A stretch of DNA of 64,000 nucleotides from Acetobacter syzygii (GTDB taxonomy: Bacteria; Pseudomonadota; Alphaproteobacteria; Acetobacterales; Acetobacteraceae), in NCBI RefSeq assembly GCF_000964225.1, contig NZ_BAMZ01000082.1:104570-168569 (forward strand), written 5' to 3'. Shown one piece after another: positions 1-9,709 of this stretch. The stretch's first letter is position 1. The number at the start of each line of letters is the position of its first letter. The notes beneath the pieces were generated by a model. The model was not told where the DNA came from. It searched no databases and was given only the letters and a program-made list of their open reading frames with translations. The translations under genes and the position numbers were made by a program.

Positions 1-714
1 GTGGCCGATGCGCAGGAGGATGTGACCGATGCGCTGGTTGCCCGCCACATTCCAGAAAAATCCTTTGCGGAACAATGGGATGTAGAGGGTCTGACCCAGC
101 AGGTCCATAAGGTGTTTGGCCTTGATCTGCCCATTGCTGATTGGGCGCGTGAAGACGGTATGGATGCCGAAGGCGTTGCCGAGCGGATCAGTCAGGCTGT
201 TACGCAGTCTCAGGCCGCACGGGCTGCCAATATTGGCCCCGATCTGATGCGCTTTATTGAGAAGCAGATCCTGCTGACAACGTATGATGCGGTGTGGAAG
301 GAGCACCTTCATGCGCTGGACCAGCTCCGTCAGGGCATTGGCCTGCGGGCTTATGGGCAGAAAGATCCGCTGAATGAATACAAGCATGAAGCCTTCCAGC
401 TTTTTACCTTCATGCTTGAGGAAATGCGTCAGCGCGTTGTGTCGCTGATGGCGCATGTGGAGGTTTCGCCTCCACCTATGGAAGACCCTTTTGCAGACAC
501 GGCGGCCATTCATGCCGATCCGGAGGTTGCGGGGTATGCCTCAGAACCTGGCATCGGGCTTACGCCGGGGGCCGCACCGGCAATGGCTGTGCCCATCGGG
601 GGCAGCGCCATTATGCCGGATGATCCGTCAAGCTGGGGAGAAACCCCCCGCAACGCACCCTGCCCATGCGGATCGGGTAAAAAATATAAGCATTGTCACG
701 GGCAGCTAGGCTGA
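1..714 (+). CDS. secA: Preprotein translocase ATPase SecA, C-terminal part (5' end outside window)
   Basis: This is the last 237 codons of SecA, the cytosolic ATPase that drives proteins through SecYEG; the reading frame is already open at base 1, so the gene begins upstream. The helical scaffold and wing region is visible at about residues 80-150 ([39 protein letters not shown]). A variable acidic/proline linker follows. The protein ends in the zinc-binding tail C-x-C-x8-C-H ([14 protein letters not shown]), which is the SecB/ribosome-contact module. The ATPase domains lie outside the window. The first in-frame GTG at base 1 is a window-edge artefact, not a start. yebC follows after 40 bases. 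Confidence 0.97.
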   Translation: MADAQEDVTDALVARHIPEKSFAEQWDVEGLTQQVHKVFGLDLPIADWAREDGMDAEGVAERISQAVTQSQAARAANIGPDLMRFIEKQILLTTYDAVWKEHLHALDQLRQGIGLRAYGQKDPLNEYKHEAFQLFTFMLEEMRQRVVSLMAHVEVSPPPMEDPFADTAAIHADPEVAGYASEPGIGLTPGAAPAMAVPIGGSAIMPDDPSSWGETPRNAPCPCGSGKKYKHCHGQLG

Positions 715-754
715 ATACGGCCCGCCAGATGGCAGGACAGGTAAGGTAAGGAAT

Positions 755-1504
755 ATGGCTGGTCATTCCCAGTTCAAGAACATCATGCACCGCAAAGGTG
801 CGCAGGACGCCAAGCGTGCCAAACAGTTTGGCAAGATCATTCGTGAGTTGACCGTGGCAACCCGTGCGGGCCTGCCAGACCCCAACTCCAACCCCCGCCT
901 GCGCGCGGCCATTGTGGCCGCGCGTGAAGTCAATATGCCCAAGGACACCATTGAACGTGCGATTAAAAAAGCATCTGGTGGTGCCGGTGGGGATGACTAC
1001 GCGGAAATGCGCTACGAAGGCTATGGCCCCGCAGGCGTTGCGGTCATTGTGGAAGCCCTGACGGACAACCGCAACCGTACCGCATCCGAAGTGCGGGCAG
1101 CGTTCTCCAAAAGTGGTGGTTCCATGGGGGAAACCAATTCCGTCTCCTTCATGTTCCGTAGGCTTGGGGTGATTACGTACCCGGTTTCGGTTGCATCGGA
1201 AGATGACATGCTGGAAGCCGCGATTGAAGCAGGGGCGGAAAATGTGGTTTCCACCGAAACCACGCACGAAGTCACATGCGAAGTGGAATCCTTTTTTGCC
1301 GTCAAGGATGCGCTGGAAGCCCGCTTTGGTGAGCCCGAGAGCGCCAAGCTGGACTGGCGCCCAGAAAACACCGTGACACTGGATGAGGAAAAGGCACGAA
1401 GCCTGTTCAAGTTCCTTGATGTTCTGGAAGATAATGATGACGTCCAGAACGTCTATGCCAACTTTGACCTGCCGGATGATCTGGCGGAAAAACTGTCGGC
1501 CTGA
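755..1504 (+). CDS. yebC: YebC/PmpR-family protein (TACO1-like)
   Basis: A 249-residue member of the YebC/PmpR/TACO1 family, cytosolic proteins described as transcriptional regulators and, more recently, as translation factors that relieve ribosome stalling. The diagnostic N-terminus [17 protein letters not shown] is present. So are the [19 protein letters not shown] and [14 protein letters not shown] blocks, and an acidic C-terminal domain. The length matches the family. The ATG at 755 is preceded by a GGTAAGG-type ribosome site and directly begins the conserved MAGHS. It lies immediately upstream of ruvC (2-base gap), the standard bacterial arrangement yebC-ruvCAB. Confidence 0.97.
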   Translation: MAGHSQFKNIMHRKGAQDAKRAKQFGKIIRELTVATRAGLPDPNSNPRLRAAIVAAREVNMPKDTIERAIKKASGGAGGDDYAEMRYEGYGPAGVAVIVEALTDNRNRTASEVRAAFSKSGGSMGETNSVSFMFRRLGVITYPVSVASEDDMLEAAIEAGAENVVSTETTHEVTCEVESFFAVKDALEARFGEPESAKLDWRPENTVTLDEEKARSLFKFLDVLEDNDDVQNVYANFDLPDDLAEKLSA

Positions 1505-1506
1505 TT

Positions 1507-2013
1507 GTGGTACGTCTGCTCGGCATTGATCCCGGCCTGCGGTTTACAGGGTGGGGCGTGATTGATGTCGAGGGCAACAGGCTCCGGCATGTGGAAAATG
1601 GCGTGATTGCCACCAATAGTGCGGACAGTGTGCCAGACAGGCTTAAAGTCCTGCATGACAACCTGCATATGCTGATCGAGCGGTTGCAGCCAGCAGAAGC
1701 GGCAGTGGAAGAAACCTACGTGAACCGCAATGGTGCCGCCACCCTTAAGCTGGGCTACGCCAGAGGGGTTGCGCTGCTGGCTCCGGCTTTGGCGGGGCTG
1801 AGTGTTGCGGAATATGGAGCACTGGCGGTTAAAAAAGCGGTGGTTGGCACCGGTTCTGCCGATAAAAAACAGGTGGAAATGATGGTCCGCAGGCTTTTGC
1901 CCGGCGTGGAGGTCATTCGGGCAGATGCGTCCGATGCGCTGGCCATTGCTATTTGCCATGCCCACCATAGAGCCAGTGCCCGCCACATTGCAGCCGGAGT
2001 CCGAATGGCATGA
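1507..2013 (+). CDS. ruvC: Crossover junction endodeoxyribonuclease RuvC
   Basis: RuvC is the Mg-dependent dimeric nuclease that resolves Holliday junctions during recombination repair. The 168-residue length is typical. The RNase H-like acidic residues are visible: D in GIDPGL near residue 7, E in VEETYVNRN near residue 67, and the C-terminal DASDALAIAICHAHH block with two Asp. The start is GTG at 1507, three bases after the yebC stop; no better start precedes the GIDPG motif. The stop overlaps the ruvA start as ATGA, indicating translational coupling within yebC-ruvC-ruvA-ruvB-ybgC. Confidence 0.97.
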   Translation: MVRLLGIDPGLRFTGWGVIDVEGNRLRHVENGVIATNSADSVPDRLKVLHDNLHMLIERLQPAEAAVEETYVNRNGAATLKLGYARGVALLAPALAGLSVAEYGALAVKKAVVGTGSADKKQVEMMVRRLLPGVEVIRADASDALAIAICHAHHRASARHIAAGVRMA

Positions 2014-2621
2014 TTGCGTTTTTGTGCGGGTTGGTCATTCAGGTGGATCTGGGCAGTTGTGTGGTGGACGTAAACGGCGTTGGCTACCTGGTTGCGGCTT
2101 CGACCCGCACATTGGCGGCATTACCCAACCCACCAGAAAAAGCCCGTATTCTGATCGAAACCGTTGTGCGTGAAGACGCCATTCTACTCTATGGTTTTTC
2201 CGAAAGTGCGGAGCGGGAGTGGTTCCGCCTGCTTACGGGCGTGCAGGGTGTTGGGGCCAAAGTGGCTTTGGGAATTTTATCCGCCCTTTCTGCCGGGGAA
2301 CTGGTGGCCGCACTCAGTACGGCAGATAAGGCCAGCCTTATGCGTGCGCCCGGTGTTGGGGCACGGCTGGCCGAACGAATCCTGACCGAACTGCGCGATA
2401 AAGCGGGCAAAATGCCCGGCGGCTCCTCCGGGGGCTTTACCGTGCCGGTTATGGCAACGCCCGTGGGAAGCATAGAAGCTGATGCCCTTATGGCACTGGC
2501 TGGTTTGGGCTTTCGCCGTATGGAGGCCGCTCCCGTTGTCCGCCGTATTATGGAGGCCAGTGGGCCAGAGGCCACACTGGATGCCGTTCTGCGTGACAGT
2601 CTGAAGGATCTGGCGCGATGA
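2010..2621 (+). CDS. ruvA: Holliday junction branch migration protein RuvA
   Basis: RuvA is the tetrameric junction-binding subunit that loads RuvB. The protein has 203 residues. It shows the N-terminal OB domain ([20 protein letters not shown]), two helix-hairpin-helix elements ([18 protein letters not shown] and [18 protein letters not shown]), a flexible linker, and the C-terminal RuvB-contacting domain ([16 protein letters not shown], then [10 protein letters not shown]). It overlaps ruvC by 4 bases at the start and ruvB by 4 bases at the end. Confidence 0.97.
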   Translation: MIAFLCGLVIQVDLGSCVVDVNGVGYLVAASTRTLAALPNPPEKARILIETVVREDAILLYGFSESAEREWFRLLTGVQGVGAKVALGILSALSAGELVAALSTADKASLMRAPGVGARLAERILTELRDKAGKMPGGSSGGFTVPVMATPVGSIEADALMALAGLGFRRMEAAPVVRRIMEASGPEATLDAVLRDSLKDLAR

Positions 2622-3694
2622 CGCCGGATTTTACCCCCGAGCGCGAGATTGATGCGACCCGTCAGGGTGAGGATGTGGGCGAGGCGGCACTACGGCCCCA
2701 AACCCTGTCCGACTTTACGGGGCAGAAGGCCAGCCGGGAAAATCTGTCCGTTTTTATTCACGCGGCCCGGAATAGGGGCGAGGCACTGGACCATGTGCTT
2801 TTGCACGGTCCGCCGGGGTTGGGCAAAACCACACTGGCCCAGATTGTTGCGCGTGAACTGGGGGTTGGGTTCAGGGCAACATCCGGGCCGGTTATTCAGC
2901 GCGCGGGTGATCTGGCGGCGATTCTGACCAATCTGCAACCGCGTGATGTGCTGTTTATTGATGAAATTCATCGCCTTCAGCCCGCCATTGAGGAAATTCT
3001 CTACCCGGCAATGGAGGATTTTCAGCTCGACCTGATTATTGGCGAAGGGCCTGCCGCCCGCTCTGTACGGATTGATCTGCCGCCCTTTACACTGGTTGCG
3101 GCCACGACCCGTGCGGGGCTGCTGGCAACACCGCTGCGTGACCGCTTTGGTATTCCGCTGCGGCTGGTGTTTTACACGCCGGAGGAACTGGCGCGGATTG
3201 TGGCGCGTGGCGCGGAAAAGCTGGGTTTTGCCTTGTCTGCCGCTGGCGCTATGGAAATTGCCCGTCGCTCGCGTGGTACGCCCCGTATTGCTGGGCGGCT
3301 GCTGCGCCGTGTGCGCGACTTTGCCTCCCTTTCCGTGCCAGAAGGGCAGGTGGTCGAGGTGGATGTGGCCGATGCGGCCCTGACCCGGCTGGAAGTGGAC
3401 GGTCTGGGGCTGGATGGTATGGACAGGCGATACCTGCGGCGCATAGCCGAATACCACCACGGAGGCCCTGTTGGGGTGGAAACTCTGGCGGCGGCTCTGG
3501 CCGAATCACGCGATACTCTTGAAGATGTGATTGAGCCATTTCTGATACAGGAAGGGCTGGTCCTGCGTACCAGCCGTGGCCGCGTACTGGGCGAGCGTGG
3601 CTGGCGCCATCTTGGTTTGGCGCCGCCTCCCAGCCCGGAAAACACCGGGGGGTCCCAGATGGACCTTCTGGCGGATGATGAGGAAGCGCCATGA
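2618..3694 (+). CDS. ruvB: Holliday junction DNA helicase RuvB
   Basis: RuvB is the hexameric AAA+ motor that drives branch migration together with RuvA. It has 358 residues. The RuvB signature [12 protein letters not shown] lies near the start, Walker A is [13 protein letters not shown], Walker B is LFIDEIHRL, sensor 1 lies in AATTRAGLL, the arginine finger region is PLRDRFG, and the C-terminal winged helix includes [13 protein letters not shown]. The last 20 or so residues are an acidic, poorly conserved tail. It overlaps both ruvA and ybgC by 4 bases, so the five genes form one coupled operon. Confidence 0.97.
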   Translation: MTPDFTPEREIDATRQGEDVGEAALRPQTLSDFTGQKASRENLSVFIHAARNRGEALDHVLLHGPPGLGKTTLAQIVARELGVGFRATSGPVIQRAGDLAAILTNLQPRDVLFIDEIHRLQPAIEEILYPAMEDFQLDLIIGEGPAARSVRIDLPPFTLVAATTRAGLLATPLRDRFGIPLRLVFYTPEELARIVARGAEKLGFALSAAGAMEIARRSRGTPRIAGRLLRRVRDFASLSVPEGQVVEVDVADAALTRLEVDGLGLDGMDRRYLRRIAEYHHGGPVGVETLAAALAESRDTLEDVIEPFLIQEGLVLRTSRGRVLGERGWRHLGLAPPPSPENTGGSQMDLLADDEEAP

Positions 3695-4104
3695 GCAGCC
3701 ATTCCATAGATTTTCGTGTTTATTATGAAGATACGGATGCAGGGGGCATTGTTTACCATGCCCGCTATCTGGCTTTTGCTGAACGCGCCCGAACCGAGGC
3801 CATACGCAGTTGCGGTATGCCAGCCTCTGGCCTTTTGCATGATTACGGGCTGGTGTTTGTCGTGCGTGATGCGCGGTTGACCTACCGTATGCCCCTGCGG
3901 CTGGATGATGTGCTGACCATTACAACCCGGCTGACATCGCTCAGGGCCGCCAGTTGCCGGCTGGAGCAGATTGTAACCCGTGGGGCGGATGTGGCCGCCG
4001 AGGTGGACGTGGGGCTGGCATGTGTGCGTGCGGCAGATGGACGTCCTGCCCGATTTCCGCCTTCTTGGCATGATCTTCTTACCCAGCTGGCGCCAAAGGA
4101 TTGA
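3691..4104 (+). CDS. ybgC: Acyl-CoA thioesterase YbgC (Tol-Pal associated)
   Basis: A hot-dog fold thioesterase of the YbgC/4-hydroxybenzoyl-CoA thioesterase family, 137 residues. The catalytic segment [24 protein letters not shown] contains the conserved Asp of the D-x-G-x-V-x-N/H-x-x-Y signature. The family hydrolyses short acyl-CoA or acyl-ACP thioesters at the inner membrane; its role in Tol-Pal is unclear. It overlaps ruvB by 4 bases and leads into tolQ, the usual gamma- and alphaproteobacterial order. Confidence 0.95.
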   Translation: MSSHSIDFRVYYEDTDAGGIVYHARYLAFAERARTEAIRSCGMPASGLLHDYGLVFVVRDARLTYRMPLRLDDVLTITTRLTSLRAASCRLEQIVTRGADVAAEVDVGLACVRAADGRPARFPPSWHDLLTQLAPKD

Positions 4105-4223
4105 AAAGCGCCTCTTCTGCTTTTTTACGGAAAACAGTAAGAAGCAGCAGTGTTGGGCCGTGAGGAATCTCGCCCGAGTCGGAGACTGGTTGCCCGCAAC
4201 GGGTGCAGTGGCAGGAGGCATTA

Positions 4224-4943
4224 TTGGATCGTGCGGTTGATGCGGCAAATCTCGGCGTAAGCGCGGCGGGAGACCTGTCGGTCTGGGCGTTGTTTATGAA
4301 CGCCTCACTTGTGGTTAAGCTGGTCATGCTTGGGCTGCTTTTGTGCAGCATCATGGTCTGGGCCATTATTATCGACAAGTTTGTAACAATCCGGCGGATC
4401 AACCGGGCGGCATCGGGGTTTGAAGACCGGTTCTGGTCCGGTGGCAGCCTGGATGACCTATACGAGAGCGATGGCGCAAAGCCCGTAAGCCCAATGGCCG
4501 CCGTGTTTGGCGCTGCCATGGGGGAGTGGCGGCGTTCGGCCCGCATCCCCGGTGTGGATCTGGTGCGCGGTGGCGTTAAGGAGCGCGTTGACCGCGCTAT
4601 TGCCATTACCATTACCCGCGAGATGGATCGCCTGCGGCGTTGGGTTATTTTTCTGGCGACTGTTGGGCCTGTGGCTCCGTTTGTTGGTCTGTTTGGTACG
4701 GTGTGGGGGATCATGCATTCCTTCAGCTCCATTGCAGCCGAACACAACACCAACCTGAGCGTTGTGGCCCCCGGTATTTCCGAAGCGCTGTTTGCAACCG
4801 CCATTGGCCTGCTGACGGCCATTCCGGCCTATGTGGCGTATAACGTGATCAGTAACAGTCTGGACCTGTTTGAAGACCGGCTGGATGGGTTTGGCACTGA
4901 ATTTGCCGCCATTCTCTCCCGCCAGTCTGAAGAAAGGGTCTGA
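4224..4943 (+). CDS. tolQ: Tol-Pal system inner-membrane motor subunit TolQ
   Basis: TolQ is a MotA/TolQ/ExbB proton-channel protein that, with TolR, energises TolA for outer-membrane constriction at division. It has three membrane segments: a first near residues 25-48, and two in the channel domain (WVIFLATVGPVAPFVGLFGT, and the ISEALFATAIGLLTAIPA block). I place the start at TTG 4224 because an AGGAGG box at 4213-4218 sits five bases before it. The frame is open from a GTG at 4203, but that would put the strong ribosome site inside the gene. tolR starts two bases after the stop. Confidence 0.95.
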   Translation: MDRAVDAANLGVSAAGDLSVWALFMNASLVVKLVMLGLLLCSIMVWAIIIDKFVTIRRINRAASGFEDRFWSGGSLDDLYESDGAKPVSPMAAVFGAAMGEWRRSARIPGVDLVRGGVKERVDRAIAITITREMDRLRRWVIFLATVGPVAPFVGLFGTVWGIMHSFSSIAAEHNTNLSVVAPGISEALFATAIGLLTAIPAYVAYNVISNSLDLFEDRLDGFGTEFAAILSRQSEERV

Positions 4944-4945
4944 GC

Positions 4946-5377
<432 letters not shown>

Positions 5378-5409
5378 GCCATCCGGTCGGGTGGAGAGGT
5401 ACGAATACG

Positions 5410-6417
5410 ATGCCCATGGCACGGCCACGCCGGTCTGAACAGGTTCTGCTCAGGCGGTCCCTTTATGTGTCTGGTGCGGCGCATATTGCCGCGCTGGTTG
5501 CACTGCTGATCTCTCTGCCGCCGCCCAAACCAGCGGAAGAGCCACCACAACCAACGGTCGAGATGGAGTTCGAACCCTCGGACGCGCAGGATGGTGGGCC
5601 TTCCGCCAAGGCTGAAAAGCCTGCGGAGGAACCGCGCCCCCCTGCACCCGCCGTGCAGGATGCTCCACCCACTCCGGAGCCGCCCAAGGACGTGCCGAAC
5701 GAGGAACCCCCACCTCCGCCACCTCCACCGCAGCCTGTGCCGCCGCCGCCACAAACGGAGCCGGAACCGCTGCCGGACGTGCCTTTGCCCCCCAAGGCCG
5801 AGGAACCCTCGCCAGAAGCGGTCAAGACACCTCCGTCCCCGCCAACGCCGCTCAAGCCTTCGACCAGTGTTGCTCCGCCATCCCCCATGACCCAGCAGAC
5901 GGATACGCTGCCGGACATGGTGGTGCCTTCGCACATTACGCAGCCTAACAAGGCCAAGAAGAGCGAGCCGGATACGCACTCCCTGCTGGAAACGCTGGAT
6001 TCCTTCCGGTCGGACCAGAAGCAGACGCACGCGCCTAAGGCACGGGCCAACCCGCAGGCGGGTGGCGCACCCAATGGCGGTGGGTCGCCGGTGGGCACTA
6101 ACATTACGGGGAGCCTGAGCGCTGGGCAGCAAAAGGCCATAGGAGCGTCTGTCCGTCGCTGTTATTCGGAAGATACGGCAGCCAAGGACTATGCCAGCTT
6201 TGTGGCCCATCTTGTGGTGACCGTGGATGCAACGGGGGAGGCGCGCATTGTGCAGTTTGACCCCCAGACACAGGCCCGCATGAATGCCGATACGTCTTAC
6301 CGGGCACTGGCCGAGCGTGCGCGTGCGGCCGTGCTCAGCCCCACATGCGCCAAACTGCCAATTCCCAAGGAACTGCTTGGGCAGACCCGGCAGTTGAAAT
6401 TTGTCTTCAGGCCTTGA
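5410..6417 (+). CDS. tolA: Tol-Pal system protein TolA (proline-rich spacer)
   Basis: TolA spans the periplasm, anchored in the inner membrane, and transmits TolQR energy to TolB-Pal. Of 335 residues, about 18-36 form the single membrane anchor (SGAAHIAALVALLISL). Residues 38-170 are extremely Pro/Glu-rich, unlike the Ala/Lys-rich helical rod of E. coli TolA. The C-terminal 110 residues form a TolA-III/TonB-like domain (GQQKAIGASVRRCY, VDATGEARIVQFD, LGQTRQLKFVF). Start ATG 5410 follows a GGTGGAGAGG stretch by about ten bases; ATG 5416 is a possible alternative. Identification relies on position and domain layout, since the spacer diverges quickly. Confidence 0.93.
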   Translation: MPMARPRRSEQVLLRRSLYVSGAAHIAALVALLISLPPPKPAEEPPQPTVEMEFEPSDAQDGGPSAKAEKPAEEPRPPAPAVQDAPPTPEPPKDVPNEEPPPPPPPPQPVPPPPQTEPEPLPDVPLPPKAEEPSPEAVKTPPSPPTPLKPSTSVAPPSPMTQQTDTLPDMVVPSHITQPNKAKKSEPDTHSLLETLDSFRSDQKQTHAPKARANPQAGGAPNGGGSPVGTNITGSLSAGQQKAIGASVRRCYSEDTAAKDYASFVAHLVVTVDATGEARIVQFDPQTQARMNADTSYRALAERARAAVLSPTCAKLPIPKELLGQTRQLKFVFRP

Positions 6418-6441
6418 TGCAGGCCATACGGAGGAAAACAC

Positions 6442-7812
6442 ATGTTGATGAGTACCCGGCCTCTTATTTCTGATCAGGAAGCAGATGCTCTGGTGGGCGC
6501 GCTGCGCCGCCGTACCCTGTTGGGCGCAAGTGTTGCTGCCGGGGGCATTATGGCAACCCCGCTGGCGGCGTTTGCCGCAGCGCCTGCCGCCGCACCGGAG
6601 GCGGAAATTACGGTTGATCAGGCCCGTACCGCGCCTATTCCCATTATTATCCCCGACTTTGGGGGTGGGCTTGGCCAGCAGATGGCGGAAGTGCTGACCA
6701 ATGACCTGAACAACACGGGCCTGTTCAAGGTTATTCCGGGCGCATCCAGCGCTGCCAAACCGGATTTTGCCACAGCCAAGGGCTTGGGCGCACATGCACA
6801 GGTTACGGGCAGTGTATCAGGCAGTGGTGCGTCCGTGCGGGTGGAAATCCGCCTGTGGGACGTGCTGACCCAGCAGCAGATTCAGGGCACGGCTTACACA
6901 ACATCCTCAGCGAACTGGCGGCGGATTGCCCACATTGTGGGTGATGTGATTTACGAGCGGATGTTGGGTGAAAAAGGGTATTTTGATACCCGAATCGCTT
7001 TTATTTCCCGCTCTGGCCCGCGTGGGCACCAGCGCACCCGTCTGGCTATTATGGACCAGGACGGGGCAAATGCCCGGATGCTTACGGCAGGGAACTGGCT
7101 TACGCTGACCCCGCGCTTTAGCCCGGTCAAAGACCAGCTGGCTTTTATGTCCTACGCCAATAACCGGCCACGGGTTTACCTGTTTGACCTCAATACCGGT
7201 CGGCAGCAGATTCTGGGTGATTTTCAGGGCATTTCCTTTGCGCCGCGCTTTTCGCCCGATGGGCGGTCGGTCCTTCTGTCCGTAACCCGCAATGGTGGGT
7301 CCGATCTGTACTCGGTTGATCTGGGGTCTGGCGCACGCAGGCAGCTTACGGCTTCCGGCGCGATTGATACCAGCCCGTGCTACAGCCCTGATGGCTCGCA
7401 GATCGTGTTTAACTCCGATCGTGGTGGCAGCCCGCAGCTTTACATCATGCCCGCAGGGGGGGGGAATGCGCAGCGTATTTCCTACGGTCATGGCACATAT
7501 GGCTCACCTGTGTGGTCCCCCCGGGGGGATCTGATCGCCTTTACCCGTATTGCGGGGGGCATGTTCTCGCTCGGTGTGATGCAGCCTGATGGGTCAGGCG
7601 AGCGGATTATGACGGAAGGCTTTACGGTGGAAAGCCCGAGCTTCTGCCCCAATGGGCGTGTGCTGGCTTACTGCCGCCAGAGCCGCGCCGGCGCGGGGGG
7701 GAGTGGATTCAGCTCCACCATCGGCATGGTGGATATTACCGGCTTTAATGACCGGGTCCTGCCCACGCCGGAAGGGGCATCCGACCCGGCATGGTCCCCG
7801 CTGAACGGTTGA
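6442..7812 (+). CDS. tolB: Tol-Pal system beta-propeller protein TolB
   Basis: TolB is a periplasmic protein that binds Pal and TolA. Of 456 residues, about 50-180 form the TolB N-terminal domain ([23 protein letters not shown]), followed by six TolB/WD40-like propeller blades, each with a motif such as [25 protein letters not shown] or [12 protein letters not shown]. The N-terminus is unusual: about 20 polar residues precede [14 protein letters not shown] and an [10 protein letters not shown] cleavage region, which looks like a twin-arginine signal. A run of nine G bases (7456-7464) encodes a Gly-rich turn. The ATG at 6442 follows GGAGGAAAAC; a hairpin terminator lies just after the stop. 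Confidence 0.96.
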   Translation: MLMSTRPLISDQEADALVGALRRRTLLGASVAAGGIMATPLAAFAAAPAAAPEAEITVDQARTAPIPIIIPDFGGGLGQQMAEVLTNDLNNTGLFKVIPGASSAAKPDFATAKGLGAHAQVTGSVSGSGASVRVEIRLWDVLTQQQIQGTAYTTSSANWRRIAHIVGDVIYERMLGEKGYFDTRIAFISRSGPRGHQRTRLAIMDQDGANARMLTAGNWLTLTPRFSPVKDQLAFMSYANNRPRVYLFDLNTGRQQILGDFQGISFAPRFSPDGRSVLLSVTRNGGSDLYSVDLGSGARRQLTASGAIDTSPCYSPDGSQIVFNSDRGGSPQLYIMPAGGGNAQRISYGHGTYGSPVWSPRGDLIAFTRIAGGMFSLGVMQPDGSGERIMTEGFTVESPSFCPNGRVLAYCRQSRAGAGGSGFSSTIGMVDITGFNDRVLPTPEGASDPAWSPLNG

Positions 7813-7818
7813 TGGTTT

Positions 7819-7854
7819 CTTCTCCCGCGCCGGGGTGGCGTGGGAGAAGTTTTC
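7819..7854 (+). terminator. Intrinsic terminator after tolB
   Basis: A 13-bp stem (CTTCTCCCGCGCC at 7819-7831 with GGCGTGGGAGAAG at 7837-7849, one G-U pair) has a five-base loop and is followed by TTTT. It should separate tolQRAB from pal. Confidence 0.75.
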
Positions 7855-8131
7855 ATAATTCTGCCTCAATTTTCTTTATAATTCCGTAAATTGGGCTTAG
7901 TATGCTCGGGGCTGGGGTGTGTTGTTTATGTATCAGTCAAGGTATGGCTGATATGATAATGAGAGAACACGCTTGACCGGCTGCTTAAGCTATGGCTTAG
8001 GGCGGAATGGTCTCCAAAATTCGTCGGCTCTTCGAAGGGTTCGGAGGGGAGCAGAAGAATACGCGGGGATACAAGGTTATTAACTTCTTTTTCTCCGAAT
8101 AGCCCTAAGGCTAATTCTCAGGATCCGACAC
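7855..8131 (+). promoter_or_regulatory. Long leader and promoter region upstream of pal
   Basis: No coding frame is evident in this stretch. It must contain the pal promoter, since a terminator closes tolB. A good -10-like TATGATAAT lies at 7952-7960 without a convincing -35; TTGACC at 7973-7978 is another possible -35. The transcribed leader could fold: TTCGGAG (8040-8046) is complementary to CTCCGAA (8093-8099), with a further GAAG/CTTC pairing inside. The AGGA ribosome site is at 8120-8123. The structure and promoter assignments are inference. Confidence 0.4.
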
Positions 8132-8605
8132 ATGAGACTGAAAGTTGTTGCTGCGCTTGGTATGGTTGCTCTTCTGTCAGCCTGTGCGCACGAAAATGCA
8201 AACACGGGTGCTTCCACCGGCGCGGCTGTTCAGCCGTCTGGCCCGGTGCCGGGCAGCGAAGCTGATCTGGTCGCTAACGTGGGGGACCGCGTATTCTTTG
8301 ACCTGAACAAGAGCGGTCTGAGCGAAGATGCCAAGACAACCCTGCAGAAGCAGGCTGACTGGCTTGCAAAGTATCCTCAGGTGAATGTTGAAGTTGCAGG
8401 CAACTGCGATGACCGCGGCACCGAAGAATACAACATTGCTCTTGGCCAGCGCCGTGCAAACGCTGCTCGTGACTTCCTGGTGGCTAAAGGCGTGACCTCC
8501 TCACGCATTTCCACCATCTCCTACGGTAAAGACCGCCCCACCGCTGTGGGCGATACCGAAGAAGCATGGGCACAGAACCGTAACGCCATTACGGCTGTGA
8601 AGTAA
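8132..8605 (+). CDS. pal: Peptidoglycan-associated lipoprotein Pal
   Basis: Pal is the outer-membrane lipoprotein of the Tol-Pal system, which binds peptidoglycan through an OmpA-like domain. The signal peptide ends in the lipobox LLSAC, giving a lipidated Cys at about residue 18. A short Ala/Thr/Gly linker follows, then the OmpA domain at about residues 45-157 with VFFDLNKSGLS, CDDRGTEEYNIALGQRRA and ISYGKDRP. The peptidoglycan-contact segment reads AGNCDDRG where many Pal proteins have GHADERG. It has its own leader and terminator, so it is probably expressed independently of tolB. Confidence 0.96.
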   Translation: MRLKVVAALGMVALLSACAHENANTGASTGAAVQPSGPVPGSEADLVANVGDRVFFDLNKSGLSEDAKTTLQKQADWLAKYPQVNVEVAGNCDDRGTEEYNIALGQRRANAARDFLVAKGVTSSRISTISYGKDRPTAVGDTEEAWAQNRNAITAVK

Positions 8606-8644
8606 GATTTTCAGACTTTTCTGAAATCTGACTGATCAAACAGA

Positions 8645-8676
8645 ACAGGCCGGGCCTTCAAGCCCGGCCTGTTTTG
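8645..8676 (+). terminator. Intrinsic terminator after pal
   Basis: A perfect 11-bp stem (ACAGGCCGGGC at 8645-8655 with GCCCGGCCTGT at 8662-8672) has a six-base loop and is followed by a T-rich tail (TTTTGT). It separates pal from cpoB. Confidence 0.8.
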
Positions 8677-8749
8677 TATTTCGTGTCTTGTTTTGCGGGA
8701 AGGAATGATGGAATTCTTGCCCGATTATTATGGATGGGGTGAGGTTCCA

Positions 8750-9613
8750 ATGAAGTCCCGGGTTAAAGCATTACGCGTTGTTCGCCATGGTCTGGTGTTT
8801 TCGGGGCTGGTTGCCGTGCTTATGGGCACAACCAGTCCGCTGAGCCATGCGCAGGATGTTACCAGCCGGGAAGGCATTGCCCTCCAGAACCAGATTCTAG
8901 GTCTCAAGCAGACCCTGAGCCAGATGCAGGCCTCTCAGGGGGAAGGCGGGGCGCTCCCACCTCCGTCTGCTACGCCCGCAACAGGGGGGGGCGCTGCAAA
9001 TGGTGATCTGGTGTCCCAGTTGCTGGAGCGGGTCAATACGCTGGAACAGCAGCAGCGCGACATGCGCGGCGAAATTGACCAGCTGACCAATGATTTGCAG
9101 CAGAAGACGGCCGCCCTGTCCAAGCAGATGGCAGATAGCCAGTTTGCTGCTCAGGCAGGTGCGGGTGCCGCTGCTGGGGCCGCCCCGGCCGCCGCAACGG
9201 CTGCGGATACCGCCGCAGCACAGCCGACAACGCCCGATGGCCTGCTGAGTGCCGGTAAGGCAGCATTGCAGAAGCGGGATTATGATACCGCGCATGATAA
9301 CGCGGAAGCCGCCCTGAAAAATGCCAAAGGTGCCTTCCGGGTGGATGCACAGTTCCTTCTGGCGCAGTCCCTTGCCGGGCAAAAGCAGTACCGCCAGTCT
9401 GCCGTGGCCTATTACGATGCGTACCGCCAGTCCCCCAAAAGTGGTCGTGCGCCAGATGCTCTGCTTGGCGTAACGGCCTCTCTTCTGGCGCTGGGCGATA
9501 AAAAATCCGCGTGCGAGGCCTTGGGTAAGCTGAACAAGGAGTTCCCATCCCCTGCACCGCGGGTTGCCCATGCGGCGGAAACATTCGGGCGCAAGGGTAA
9601 TTGTAACGGATGA
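8750..9613 (+). CDS. cpoB: Cell division coordinator CpoB (YbgF)
   Basis: A periplasmic protein that coordinates Tol-Pal with peptidoglycan synthesis at division. From ATG 8750 it has 287 residues: a signal peptide ending near LSHAQD, a coiled-coil segment (about 40-120, with LERVNTLEQQQRDMRGEID) and an Ala-rich linker. TPR repeats occupy about residues 170-280 (GLLSAGKAALQKRDYDTAHDNAE, FLLAQSLAGQKQYRQSAVAYYDAYR). The frame is open further upstream (TTG 8693, ATG 8705/8708). I prefer 8750 because it gives a normal signal peptide and has a GTGAGG box just before it. An eight-G run lies at 8984-8991. Confidence 0.9.
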   Translation: MKSRVKALRVVRHGLVFSGLVAVLMGTTSPLSHAQDVTSREGIALQNQILGLKQTLSQMQASQGEGGALPPPSATPATGGGAANGDLVSQLLERVNTLEQQQRDMRGEIDQLTNDLQQKTAALSKQMADSQFAAQAGAGAAAGAAPAAATAADTAAAQPTTPDGLLSAGKAALQKRDYDTAHDNAEAALKNAKGAFRVDAQFLLAQSLAGQKQYRQSAVAYYDAYRQSPKSGRAPDALLGVTASLLALGDKKSACEALGKLNKEFPSPAPRVAHAAETFGRKGNCNG

Positions 9614-9709
9614 GCGTGCGCGGCAGGGAGTAGGGGTATTCCAGTTCTTTTTGCCCATCGTCCGGTTTTTACTGACCAGCCTGTTCCACCCGACTGGTTT
9701 GCAACCCTT

